This document shows positions 31,979 to 40,406 of a DNA stretch of 64,000 bases, piece after piece (position 1 is the stretch's first letter; each line of letters begins with the position of its first letter). The translations under genes and the position numbers were made by a program. The notes under the pieces were generated by a model. That model did no database searches. It saw only the letters and a program-made list of their open reading frames with translations, and was not told where the DNA came from. The stretch is from Burkholderiales bacterium (GTDB lineage Bacteria > Pseudomonadota > Gammaproteobacteria > Burkholderiales > SG8-41): positions 23,128 through 87,127 of the forward strand of contig JAIENU010000003.1 in the NCBI GenBank assembly GCA_019751125.1, in the 5' to 3' direction.

Positions 31979-32060
31979 TGGATTCAGCAAGGCTGCCGCT
32001 GTCTCAAAAGGATGGCGGTGGTACCGGCGCCCGGCCTCACGAGGGTTAGGTGAACGGAAC

Positions 32061-32088
32061 AAAAAACGGCGCTGCGGCGCCGTTTTTT
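32061..32088. terminator. Bidirectional terminator between katG and umuC
   Basis: AAAAAA-CGGCGC, loop TGCG, GCGCCG-TTTTTT, serving both converging genes. Confidence 0.9.
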
Positions 32089-32099
32089 ATGCGGGAAGG

Positions 32100-33380
32100 C
32101 TAATGAACCACCGGCAGTTCCTCCCACCGCGTCGTGTAGCGCGGCGAGCGCCTTGCCGACTGCATGCGCCAGGGCTGTGTAATGCCTGCGCCGGCGAACG
32201 TGGCGGTGTTCATGCCCCAGGTCTTGTTGATGGCGTCGAGTGTGGCCATCAGTTTTGCCGAGCGCTGCCGCTCGTAGCCGGAGAACAGGTCGCCTTGCGG
32301 TGCGGCGGCAGGGCGCAGCCCGCTGAGGCTGACGCCGGCTTTTTTGTAGCGCAGGCCCGGTTTGTAGATTTTTTCAAGACCGTGCAGCGCGGCGGCGATC
32401 AGGCGGCGGGTGTCGTCGCTGGCCACCGTCAGCGGCACTTCGATGGAGCGGCGGTAACGCTCGCCGCCGTCCTGGCGGTATTTGCCGGTGTCGATGAACA
32501 CGCTGACCCGGCTGCAGTTGCAGGCCTGGGCGCGCAGCCGCTCGGCGGCGCGGATGACATAACTCGATACGGCTTCGCGCAATTCGGCCAGCGCGGTGAC
32601 CGGTCGGCCGAAGCTGCGGGTGGCGATGACCTGGCCTTCGCGCACGCTGCTTTCCGCGACACCGATGCAGGGTGTGCCGTTCAGTTCGGCGACGGTGCGT
32701 TCGAGGATCACGCTGTGGCGCTTGCGGATCAGCTTCGGCGGCGCGCGCTTCAGGTCGAGCGCGCTGTGCAAGCCCATCGCGTTCAGTTCCGGCGCAAGGC
32801 GGCGGCCGACACCCCAGACTTCGCCGATGTCGATGCCGGCCATGATCGTGTCCTGTTGTGGCGGTGGCAGCGCGTCCCAATCGAAACTGCCCTGGTATTC
32901 ACTGCAAGTCTTGGCGACATGGTTGGCGAGCTTGGCCAGCGTTTTTGAAGCGCCGAAGCCGACGCAGGTCGGCAGTCCCAGGCAGTGCTGGATGCGCTTG
33001 CGGATGCCGGATCCCAGTATTGCGCTGTCAAAGACCGTGCCGCTGAAGTCGAGAAAACACTCGTCGATGGAATAGACCTCGCGCTGCGGTGCGAATTCGC
33101 CGAGCAGGTCCATCATCCGCGCGCTGATGTCGCCATACAGCGCGTAATTGGAGCTGAGCCAGACCAGGCCACGGCCGGGCGAGCCGACCAGCGCACGAAC
33201 CTCGAAAAAGGGCACGCCCATGCGCACGCCCAGCGCCTTGGCTTCGTTGCTGCGCGAGACCACGCAGCCGTCGTTGTTGGACAGCACGACCACCGGCCGG
33301 CCTTCGAGGCGCGAGTCGAACACGCGCTCGCAGGACACGTAGAAATTGTTGGCGTCGACCAGTGCAATGCGATGCGTCAT
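32100..33380 (-). CDS. umuC: DNA polymerase V catalytic subunit
   Basis: This 426-residue Y-family polymerase performs error-prone bypass of damaged DNA with processed UmuD. Motifs: [15 protein letters not shown] at the N terminus with catalytic D, and [12 protein letters not shown] with the metal-binding DE pair; [11 protein letters not shown] and an EVWGVGRR helix-hairpin-helix region follow. Length matches UmuC (about 420). It starts 10 bases after the umuD stop and shares its SOS promoter. Confidence 0.95.
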   Translation of the reverse strand: MTHRIALVDANNFYVSCERVFDSRLEGRPVVVLSNNDGCVVSRSNEAKALGVRMGVPFFEVRALVGSPGRGLVWLSSNYALYGDISARMMDLLGEFAPQREVYSIDECFLDFSGTVFDSAILGSGIRKRIQHCLGLPTCVGFGASKTLAKLANHVAKTCSEYQGSFDWDALPPPQQDTIMAGIDIGEVWGVGRRLAPELNAMGLHSALDLKRAPPKLIRKRHSVILERTVAELNGTPCIGVAESSVREGQVIATRSFGRPVTALAELREAVSSYVIRAAERLRAQACNCSRVSVFIDTGKYRQDGGERYRRSIEVPLTVASDDTRRLIAAALHGLEKIYKPGLRYKKAGVSLSGLRPAAAPQGDLFSGYERQRSAKLMATLDAINKTWGMNTATFAGAGITQPWRMQSARRSPRYTTRWEELPVVH

Positions 33381-33390
33381 CGCCTGCGGC

Positions 33391-33807
33391 TCAGGGCGCG
33401 TGGATGACGTAGGCGACCACGCCCCAGATGTCGAGCGTGCGGTCTTCGCCGATGGTTATCTCGGAATAGGCCGGATTCTCGGGCTGCAGCACGATGTGTT
33501 TGCCACGGCGGCGCAGCCGCTTCACCGTCAGCTCGCCATCGATCGCGGCCACCACCACGCGGCCGGAAGTGGCTTCGAGCGAACGGTCAACAATCAGCAG
33601 ATCGCCGTCATGGATGCCCGCGCCGATCATCGAGTCACCTTTGACGCGCATGAAAAATGTCGCCTGCGGATGCAGCAGCAGGTGTTCGTTCAGGTCGAGC
33701 CGGCGGTCGAGGTGGTCGGTGGCTGGCGAGGGGAAGCCGGCGGCGATGCGGCCCAAGAGCGGATACAGCTGTGCGCCGCTGGAGGGCAGTTGGACAACGG
33801 ATTTCAT
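33391..33807 (-). CDS. umuD: DNA polymerase V accessory protein, LexA-like self-cleaving
   Basis: This 138-residue protein is cleaved with RecA help to the form that activates UmuC. The cleavage site is A23-G24 in IAAGFPSPA; the catalytic pair is S59 in [10 protein letters not shown] and K96 in LTVKRL. The ATG at 33807 is only two bases from the LexA box, which leaves no room for a ribosome-binding site; with the TATAAT inside that box the transcript could start on the ATG, that is, be leaderless. A downstream start would remove the conserved N terminus. Confidence 0.95.
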   Translation of the reverse strand: MKSVVQLPSSGAQLYPLLGRIAAGFPSPATDHLDRRLDLNEHLLLHPQATFFMRVKGDSMIGAGIHDGDLLIVDRSLEATSGRVVVAAIDGELTVKRLRRRGKHIVLQPENPAYSEITIGEDRTLDIWGVVAYVIHAP

Positions 33808-33809
33808 AA

Positions 33810-33825
33810 CTGTAATTATATACAG
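33810..33825 (-). promoter_or_regulatory. LexA (SOS) box of umuDC
   Basis: CTGT-N8-ACAG with an AT-rich centre (CTGTATATAATTACAG on the minus strand). It contains TATAAT, so LexA would cover the -10 element. Confidence 0.85.
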
Positions 33826-33834
33826 TTCATGAAT

Positions 33835-33873
33835 TATACTTTTATACTTTATTAAAGTATATTTATATACTTT
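33835..33873. promoter_or_regulatory. Array of four TATACTTT half-sites between umuD and fic
   Basis: TATACTTT occurs at 33835-33842 and immediately again at 33843-33850, inverted as AAAGTATA at 33854-33861, and forward again at 33866-33873. The units form two overlapping inverted repeats, with 3- and 4-base centres. This looks like a cooperative operator. The Fic protein it precedes has a winged-helix C terminus and is a candidate binder. Confidence 0.5.
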
Positions 33874-33911
33874 TATTTGGTATATTTACCATCTTTTCTA
33901 AAGGATAAAAG

Positions 33912-35072
33912 ATGATCTTTACCCTAAAAAATATCCCGAAAGAATACGTTCAAGTCATTGAAAATATTATGAATTATAGGGCTGAGTTGAGGCATTTCAC
34001 CAGTGATAGCATGAATCGCTGGTGGGGACCTTTAGCCCGAATGGCTGCTGCCCGAGCCATGGTTGGATCGAATTCGATCGAAGGCATTAACGTCACCCTG
34101 GATGACGCTGTGGCCGTGGTGGATGGTGAAGCGCCAGCCACATCACAGGACGAGGATCGTGCGGCGATACAGGGTTATTGGAATGCGATGACTTATATCG
34201 TCCAGCTATCGAAAGATCCAAGCTACATCCACAACGAGAACACCATCAAAAGCCTGCACTACATGATGCTCGGGTATGACTTGGGTAAAAACCCCGGGCG
34301 TTGGCGTCCTGGATCAATACATGTATCCAACACGGCGACCAACACCATCGTTTACGAAGGCCCGGATGTTTCTTTGGTGCCCGGACTTATGGCGGAACTC
34401 ATTGAATTTTTAAATACCCCGAACGATCAGCCGTTGGTGAAAGCAGCCATGGTCCACTTGAATCTCGCAATGATTCACCCATTCTCTGATGGGAACGGAA
34501 GGATGGCCCGCGCTTTGCAAACCATGGTTCTTTCCAGGGAGGGGATTCTTGATCCGCGCTTCTCAAGTATTGAGGAATACATCGGCAGACATTCCTCGGA
34601 TTACTACGCGGTTCTTGCGGAGGTTGGCCAAGGTGCGTGGCACCCTGATCGCGATCCCATCTTGTGGCTCAAGTTTTGCCTGACTGCTCACTACAAGCAG
34701 GCCAGAAACCTGCTGCGGAGAATTGCTGACATGGGCCGTCTGTGGAAAGCCCTTGAAGAGGAGGCCAAGCGCAGAAAAATACATGAGCGCACATTATCGG
34801 CGCTGGCGGATGCAGCGATAGGACTGAAAGTGAAAAACCCGGCGTATAAAAATCAGGCCGGGATTTCCAATCAGACGGCCAAATATGACCTCAAGCGGCT
34901 GGCGGATGAGGGATTGCTGATGCCCAAAGGGGAAAAGAAGGGGCGTTACTATCTGGCAGGCGAATCACTACAAAAAATCAGGACGGAGACAAGGGTTTCA
35001 GAAAAAATACCAGACCCATTTGAGGAGATCCATGAAGGCAATGCTATTCGCCGGTTATCTGATTTGCCGTGA
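33912..35072 (+). CDS. Fic-domain protein (AMPylator type) with winged-helix C terminus
   Basis: This 386-residue protein has the complete Fic motif HPFSDGNGR at 189-197, which transfers AMP or related groups from nucleotides to target proteins. An inhibitory motif S53-xxx-E57-G58 (SNSIEG) lies N-terminal to it, defining the class II, self-inhibited type. About 290-350 resembles a winged helix (QAGISNQTAKYDLKRLADEGLL). AAAGGATAAAAG precedes the ATG. Base composition is clearly more AT-rich than its neighbours, and AT-rich codons such as AAA and ATT are more frequent, suggesting recent arrival. No separate antitoxin gene is seen. Targets are unknown. Confidence 0.93.
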   Translation: MIFTLKNIPKEYVQVIENIMNYRAELRHFTSDSMNRWWGPLARMAAARAMVGSNSIEGINVTLDDAVAVVDGEAPATSQDEDRAAIQGYWNAMTYIVQLSKDPSYIHNENTIKSLHYMMLGYDLGKNPGRWRPGSIHVSNTATNTIVYEGPDVSLVPGLMAELIEFLNTPNDQPLVKAAMVHLNLAMIHPFSDGNGRMARALQTMVLSREGILDPRFSSIEEYIGRHSSDYYAVLAEVGQGAWHPDRDPILWLKFCLTAHYKQARNLLRRIADMGRLWKALEEEAKRRKIHERTLSALADAAIGLKVKNPAYKNQAGISNQTAKYDLKRLADEGLLMPKGEKKGRYYLAGESLQKIRTETRVSEKIPDPFEEIHEGNAIRRLSDLP

Positions 35073-35176
35073 TTTTCACATGACGGGAATTGATCCGATT
35101 AAAAGTACCGGGGTCGATATCTTTTCCCGAAAACAACACTCAACCGAATCCTTGCCCGATCAATTAACAACCTCAC

Positions 35177-36187
35177 TCAATCCCGCTTCAACCCCGCGCT
35201 CTTGATCATCTTCGCGTTCTTGTCGAGGTCTTCGCGCAGGAAGACGGCAAACTGTTCCGGTGTGCCGGGGGCGAAGCTGCCGCCTTCGATGGTCACGCGT
35301 TTTTTGACTTCGGCATCGTCCATCGATTTCAGCAGCGCGCTGTGTAATGTGGTGATGATGTCGCCGGGCACCCTGGCCGGCGTCAGCAGCGCATACCACT
35401 GCGTGAATTCATAGTTCGGCACGCCGGCTTCGTGCAGGGTCGGGATGTTCGGCACCAGCGGCGAGCGCACCTTGCTGGTGATCGCGATGCCGCGCATGCG
35501 ACCGGATTCGAGGTGGGGCAGCGTGGTGGTCGGTCCGGCGAAGGCGAGGTCGACCTGGCCTGCGATCAGTTCGGTGGCGAAGATCGAAGTGCCCTTGTAC
35601 GGCACATGCAGCAGATCGACCTTGGCCATCGACTTGAACAGTTCGCCGGCAAGGTGCGAGGTGCCGCCGATGCCGGAGGAGGCATAGGTCAGCTTGCCGG
35701 GGCGGGACTTCAACACGGCGAGCAGTTGCTTGAGGCTGGTGGCGGGCACCGAGGGATGCACGACGAGGATGAAGGGAATCTTCGCGAACACGCTGACCGG
35801 CGCGAAGTCGCGCAGCGTGTCGTACGGCGGCTTGCCTTCACCCCACACCGGGCTGATCACCAGCGGGCCCGAGCTGCCCCAGAGCAGGGTGTAGCCATCG
35901 GGTGCGGCGCGCGCGACATGGTCGGTGCCGATACGGCCCGAGGCACCGGCACGGTTGTCGATGATGAACTGCTGGCCGAGCAGCTGGCCCATGCGCTGGC
36001 CGGCGGCGCGGGCGAAGGAGTCGGTGGCTGCGCCGGGCGGGAAGGGCACCACGATGGTGACCGGACGCCGCGGATAGCCCTGCGCCTGTGCGTGCCAGCT
36101 GTAGAGCAGCGCGGCGAGCAGCGGCAGTGACAGCAACACCAGCTTCAACAGCCGGGATTTATCATAAGCCATTGTTTTAATTGACAT
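35177..36187 (-). CDS. Bug/TctC-family periplasmic solute-binding protein (copy 3)
   Basis: This 336-residue precursor has a signal peptide (KLVLLSLPLLAALLYSWHAQAQ), then RPVTIVVPFPPGAATDSF (one glycine of the usual PGG is A), NRAGASGRIG and PDGYTLLWG. Its first codons, MSIKTMAY, come from a copy of the dispersed repeat. AGGA lies six bases before this ATG, so the extension is probably translated, giving an unusually long polar stretch before the hydrophobic core. It follows the CocE-type hydrolase gene by 26 bases on the same strand, which suggests a shared message and related substrates. Confidence 0.92.
   Translation of the reverse strand: MSIKTMAYDKSRLLKLVLLSLPLLAALLYSWHAQAQGYPRRPVTIVVPFPPGAATDSFARAAGQRMGQLLGQQFIIDNRAGASGRIGTDHVARAAPDGYTLLWGSSGPLVISPVWGEGKPPYDTLRDFAPVSVFAKIPFILVVHPSVPATSLKQLLAVLKSRPGKLTYASSGIGGTSHLAGELFKSMAKVDLLHVPYKGTSIFATELIAGQVDLAFAGPTTTLPHLESGRMRGIAITSKVRSPLVPNIPTLHEAGVPNYEFTQWYALLTPARVPGDIITTLHSALLKSMDDAEVKKRVTIEGGSFAPGTPEQFAVFLREDLDKNAKMIKSAGLKRD
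36163..36187 (-). repeat. Dispersed AT-rich 16-mer, copy 5 (inside the start of a Bug gene)
   Basis: Minus-strand core AAAACAATGGCTTATG (36163-36178), one change from consensus, read in frame as IKTMAY. Confidence 0.78.
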
Positions 36188-36213
36188 ATTTATTCCTACT
36201 GTGATTCCCGCTG

Positions 36214-38265
36214 TTAATTGCCATTACGGCGGATACGTTCCGAAAAATCGCGGGCGAAGACCTGTTTGTCTCCCTGTCCGTTGCGTTCATAGGCTTCGAG
36301 CCGCGCCGTGACGATGAAGTCCTTTTTGTCACAGGCAACTTTCGTGCGCATCTCCGTGCGGGTGCCCCAGTCGCCGCGCTCGAACAGCCAGGTCCAAGTG
36401 ACTTCGGCTTCACAGGCCAGCGGATCACCTTCGACGATGCGGTAACGCTCGGTCGAGCGCGCTTCGGCGATCAGGTTCTCGATCTCGTCATAACGGCCGC
36501 GGCCGCTGGAGTCGGTGACCTCGACGATGGTTTCGTTTTTGCCCATGTCGGTGCGCACGACACGGTTGCGGCCGCCGGCGGCGAGCGGCGTGCGCTTGAA
36601 CGGCGGTGCGGCCTCGACCGGCTTGAACTTCACTTTGGCGTCTTCCTTGCGCGGCGGACGCACCGGCAGTTCGATGAAGCTCTTGCCGGCATGCAGTGTC
36701 AGCGTCACCGGTTCCGGCGAAGGCCAGATCAGTGGCCAGTAGGTGGTGGACACGGCGACACGCAGACGATGGCCCTTGACGAAGGAGTAGCCGGCGTCGG
36801 CCAGCGGCACGCGCACGGTGTAACGCTGTCCCGGCTTGAGCCTGATCGGCTTGTCGGCGCCGTTGAGGTGGGTCAGGTTGAACACGCCGTAGGTGACGCG
36901 GGTCGAGGCGCCGTCGGGCGCGACATCGCAGAGCCGCACGCAGATGAAGGCGGTGGGCCGGTCCACCGACAGCGTCAGTGTTGCTACCGGCGTGCCGAGG
37001 ATTTCGGTGGTCTTCGCCAGCGGCGCACCGTCGAAGCAGATCGACTTGCCGTCATCGGCGCGCTGGTCGCCGGGCATCTCGGGGCTGGCGCCGTGCTGGA
37101 ACCAGGGCATCAGCTCGCCGCAGTCGAGGCCCAGCGTCTGCGGGGTGCAGGCGACGATCTTCACTGCCTTTCCTGCGCGTTCACCAAGTTGTCCGCCGTT
37201 GTTGAGTGACAAGCGCTTGGTCTTGATGCGTGACGAAGGCCACTGCGGTTCGGCCACCCAGCGGCCGGGTGATTCCGCGTAATAGTTTTTCGCCGGCACC
37301 GCCTGCGGCATCCACGCGGTCAGCATGGGTTCCTTCATGATGCCGCCGCTTTTATCCTGCCCCGGTTTGCCGCGCATCCAATGGTCAAACCAGCGCAGCG
37401 TTTCCTGCAGGAAGCCGATCGCCGGCCCCGGCACGCCGAGGTGGGCGAAGCGGTGACCCCAGGGTCCGATCAGGCCCTTGCGCGGCACCTTGAGTTTTTT
37501 CAGGGTCTCTCCGACCGCGCCGACATAGGAGCTGTCGGCCCAGCCGCTGACCGCGTAGAACGGGCACTTGATGCGGTCGAAGTCGATGGCTCGGCTTTTC
37601 CAGTACTCGCTGTAGTTCTGGTGCTGCAGCGCCGAGATGATCTGCGGCACATTGCTCTCGAGGCGTGCCAGCCACATCGCGCGCCATTTGTCACCGACCT
37701 GCAGCGGATCGGGCGGTCGCGACTTGTAGCCGAACATCTGTGTCGACCAGCGGATCGAGCGCAGCAGCACCGAGCCGCCGCGGAACACCTGGCTGTAGGT
37801 GTAGCGGTCGGGCGCGTAGGAGCAGGGCACGATGGCCTTGAGTTCCTTTGGCGCGCGGTAGGCGGTCTGGATGGCCTGGAAGCCACCCCAGGAAATGCCG
37901 AACATGCCCACCTGGCCGTCGCTCCAGGGCTGGGCGGCAATCCACTTCAGCACCTCCAGCGTGTCGTCCTGCTCCTGCTTCATCGCGAACACACCCTGCA
38001 CGCCGTCGGAGTCGCCCGAGCCGCGGATGTCCACGCGCATGCAGGCATAGCCGTGGCCGGCAAAGTAGCGGTGGTGCATCGCATCGCGCGGCGCGTAGAT
38101 GTCGCGCTTGCGGTAGGGCAGCACTTCGATGATGGTCGGTACCGGCTTGCTGGCAGCACTTTCCGGCAGCCACAGCTTGGCGGCGAGCTTCACGCCGTCA
38201 GGCATCGGAATCCAGCAGTCGTCGGTTTCGGTCCAGCGGTGGGGGAAGTCGGTGATGGTTTTCAT
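36214..38265 (-). CDS. CocE/NonD-family (X-Pro dipeptidyl-peptidase-like) hydrolase
   Basis: This 683-residue alpha/beta hydrolase has nucleophile S125 in MFGISWGGFQ, the RVDIRGSGDSDG segment of the family, and a C-terminal jelly-roll PepX_C domain (TAFICVRLCDVAPDG, then VPLADAGYSFVKGHRLRVAVST). Relatives are cocaine esterase, glutaryl-7-ACA acylase and X-Pro peptidases, so it cleaves an ester or amide; the substrate is not evident. No signal peptide is visible. The ATG at 38265 was chosen because the family sequence begins there; an upstream frame adds 43 residues without similarity. A further C-terminal extension past the jelly roll (about 560-683) is longer than in cocaine esterase. Confidence 0.88.
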   Translation of the reverse strand: MKTITDFPHRWTETDDCWIPMPDGVKLAAKLWLPESAASKPVPTIIEVLPYRKRDIYAPRDAMHHRYFAGHGYACMRVDIRGSGDSDGVQGVFAMKQEQDDTLEVLKWIAAQPWSDGQVGMFGISWGGFQAIQTAYRAPKELKAIVPCSYAPDRYTYSQVFRGGSVLLRSIRWSTQMFGYKSRPPDPLQVGDKWRAMWLARLESNVPQIISALQHQNYSEYWKSRAIDFDRIKCPFYAVSGWADSSYVGAVGETLKKLKVPRKGLIGPWGHRFAHLGVPGPAIGFLQETLRWFDHWMRGKPGQDKSGGIMKEPMLTAWMPQAVPAKNYYAESPGRWVAEPQWPSSRIKTKRLSLNNGGQLGERAGKAVKIVACTPQTLGLDCGELMPWFQHGASPEMPGDQRADDGKSICFDGAPLAKTTEILGTPVATLTLSVDRPTAFICVRLCDVAPDGASTRVTYGVFNLTHLNGADKPIRLKPGQRYTVRVPLADAGYSFVKGHRLRVAVSTTYWPLIWPSPEPVTLTLHAGKSFIELPVRPPRKEDAKVKFKPVEAAPPFKRTPLAAGGRNRVVRTDMGKNETIVEVTDSSGRGRYDEIENLIAEARSTERYRIVEGDPLACEAEVTWTWLFERGDWGTRTEMRTKVACDKKDFIVTARLEAYERNGQGDKQVFARDFSERIRRNGN

Positions 38266-38491
38266 GGCGGGTGTGCTCTCGAGCGTATGCAGAGTTGCAA
38301 GAATGAGTGTAGTCCCGCAGCGGTGATGCGGCAAAAAATCGCCTGCAGGGTCTGCAATGCTGACTTGCCGTCCAGTCGATGGACATCGCCGCAAGTCAGC
38401 TGCGCAAAATGCTGCGGTATAGTCGGCGTGCAGGGCTCAGCTTGCAATCAGCGCCAATACAATAAATCCAGACATCGCATCCGGAGGAGGC

Positions 38492-39457
38492 ATGGTTCGA
38501 CATTTTGCAATCTTTTTTGCGTGGATCGCGACAAGTGCAGGCACGGCGATGGCGCAGGTGTTTCCGATGAAGCCGGTGCGTCTGATTGTTGCTTCTTCCC
38601 CCGGCAGCGGGGTCGATATCCTGGCAAGGCTGGTGGCGCCGAAAATGGCCGAAGCACTGGGGCAGCAGGTGCTGGTCGACAATCGTGCCGGCGCCGGTGG
38701 CAACCTGGGGGCTGCGTTTGCTGCCAGGTCTGCACCCGATGGGTACACCGTGTTCATGGCCACACCCGCGCATGCCATCAGCGGCAGTGCTCCCGGCAAT
38801 AAAACCGGCTACGATTTTTCACGTGATTTTTCACCGGTCAGCCTGCTGACCACGGGGCACTACATGCTGGTAGTGCATCCTTCGGTGCCGGCGAATGCGG
38901 TGAAGGATCTGGTGGCCCTGGCCAAGTCGCGACCGGGAAAACTCAACTATGCCTCGGCTGGAAACGGCAACGCGACCCATCTGGCTGGAGAGCTGTTCAA
39001 TCTGATGGCCGGTGTCAAAACAGTGCATGTGCCGTACAAGGGCGGTGGACATGCGCGCACCGAACTGCTGGGCGGACAGGTTGATTTCATGTTCCACAAC
39101 ATTACTGCGGTGCTGGGTGATGTGCGGGACCGGCGTCTGCGTGCGCTCGCGGTGACCGGTCCCAAACGGGCCTTGGTCGCGCCGGAAATTCCCACGGTTG
39201 ATGAATCCAGCCTGCGTGGCTATGACATCACTTCGTGGTTTGGTGCGATGGTTCCCGCTTCGACAGCGCAGGAGCCGGTGGCACGGCTGCATCGTGATTT
39301 TGCAAAGACTCTGCAGCTCGGGGACATCCGCGAAAAGCTGTCGGTGCTCGGTTCCGAGGCCCTGGGCAGCACGCCGGCAGAGTTTGCGCGGCATCTTCGT
39401 GCGGAACATGACAAATGGGGCACCCTGATCCGCAAAACCGGTTTGCAGATCGACTGA
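38492..39457 (+). CDS. Bug/TctC-family periplasmic solute-binding protein (copy 4)
   Basis: The 321-residue precursor has a short signal (MVRHFAIFFAWIATSAGTAMAQ) and the core PMKPVRLIVASSPGSGVDIL, where the second glycine of the usual GG pair is S-G rather than GG, plus NRAGAGGNLG and PDGYTVFMAT. GGAGGAGG immediately precedes the ATG. It is divergent from the CocE hydrolase and followed by the first deacetylase-fold gene, with 46 bases between. That order recurs loosely at 50-53 kb, where Bug genes also flank the second deacetylase. Confidence 0.92.
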   Translation: MVRHFAIFFAWIATSAGTAMAQVFPMKPVRLIVASSPGSGVDILARLVAPKMAEALGQQVLVDNRAGAGGNLGAAFAARSAPDGYTVFMATPAHAISGSAPGNKTGYDFSRDFSPVSLLTTGHYMLVVHPSVPANAVKDLVALAKSRPGKLNYASAGNGNATHLAGELFNLMAGVKTVHVPYKGGGHARTELLGGQVDFMFHNITAVLGDVRDRRLRALAVTGPKRALVAPEIPTVDESSLRGYDITSWFGAMVPASTAQEPVARLHRDFAKTLQLGDIREKLSVLGSEALGSTPAEFARHLRAEHDKWGTLIRKTGLQID

Positions 39458-39503
39458 AGGTGGCAGCGGTGCGGCGGATGCAGCGTGTTAAGATTTTTCC
39501 GCC

Positions 39504-40349
39504 ATGAAACGACACATTGCCTGCATCACCTTCGACTTCGATGCGATCTCGGGCTGGATCGCGAGGGGCATGACTTCGCCATCGCCGATCTCCCGCGGTG
39601 AATTCGGTCCCAACGTCGCCCTGCCGCGCATCCTCGAGCTGCTCGACCAGCAGGGCATACCGACTTCCTGGTATGTGCCGGGGCACACGCTGGAGACTTA
39701 TCCCGAGCAATGCCGGCAGGTGTTCAAGGCCGGCCACGAAATCGGCCACCACGGCTGGACGCACCGTTCACCGGCGGCGATGACCCCGGAGCAGGAAGAA
39801 GCCGAGCTGGTGCGCGCCAATGAGCGCATCCGTGAACTGACCGGGCAGGGTGCACGCGGTTACCGCTCGCCGGCCTGGGATCTTTCGGAGCATTCCGCCG
39901 ACCTGCTGCTGAAACACGGCTTTTTGTACGACAGCAGCATGATGGGTGATGACTACACGCCGTACCGCGTGCGCCGCGGTGATGTGATCGAACTGGAGAA
40001 GCCGGCGGTGTTCGGCCCGGAGACGCCGCTGATTGAAATGCCGGTGAGTTGGACGCTCGACGACTACCCGCACTTTGAGTTCATCCGCACGCCGACCTGG
40101 ATCCTCCCCGGCAACATGAATGCCAACAAAGTGCTGGAGAACTGGGTGAACGATTTTGTTTACCTGCGCGACCACCTGGACTGGGGCGTGATCACCTACA
40201 CCTTCCATCCCTTTGTCATCGGCCGCGGGCATCGCATGATGGTGCTGGAGAAACTGATCCGCACGCTGAAGGATGGCGGTGCGGTGTTCATGAAGCTCGA
40301 GGATGCCGCTGCCGAGTATGCGCAGCGCGCGCCCTTCAAGCCGCGCTGA
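39504..40349 (+). CDS. Polysaccharide-deacetylase-fold amidohydrolase (paralogue 1)
   Basis: This 281-residue NodB-fold protein has metal ligands D13 in TFDFDA (with D11 as base) and H78 and H82 in GHEIGHHGWTH; GYRSPAWDLS carries the third motif. The N-terminal RGEFGPNVALPRIL and WYVPGHTLETYP resemble the PuuE-allantoinase, cyclic-imidase and Helicobacter PgdA branch rather than secreted chitin deacetylases. No signal peptide is present, which argues for a cytoplasmic small-molecule amide or imide substrate. It shares most motifs with the gene at 52581-53417. Its stop lies in a 10-bp perfect hairpin. Confidence 0.85.
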   Translation: MKRHIACITFDFDAISGWIARGMTSPSPISRGEFGPNVALPRILELLDQQGIPTSWYVPGHTLETYPEQCRQVFKAGHEIGHHGWTHRSPAAMTPEQEEAELVRANERIRELTGQGARGYRSPAWDLSEHSADLLLKHGFLYDSSMMGDDYTPYRVRRGDVIELEKPAVFGPETPLIEMPVSWTLDDYPHFEFIRTPTWILPGNMNANKVLENWVNDFVYLRDHLDWGVITYTFHPFVIGRGHRMMVLEKLIRTLKDGGAVFMKLEDAAAEYAQRAPFKPR

Positions 40350-40363
40350 GCCACTCAGCGCGG
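40341..40363. other. Perfect 10-bp hairpin at the deacetylase 3' end
   Basis: CCGCGCTGAG, loop CCA, CTCAGCGCGG. The stop codon TGA is within the left arm. No T tract follows, so it is not a standard terminator; it may block exonucleases at the mRNA end. Confidence 0.55.
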
Positions 40364-40379
40364 TGCTTACTGGGTAATT

Positions 40380-40406
40380 ACTCTGTAAGCCATTGTTTTA
40401 ATTCAC
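40380..40406 (-). repeat. Dispersed AT-rich 16-mer, copy 6
   Basis: Minus-strand core AAAACAATGGCTTACA (40384-40399), an exact consensus match. It begins directly after the TGA of the Gfo/Idh/MocA gene, between two converging genes. Confidence 0.82.
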
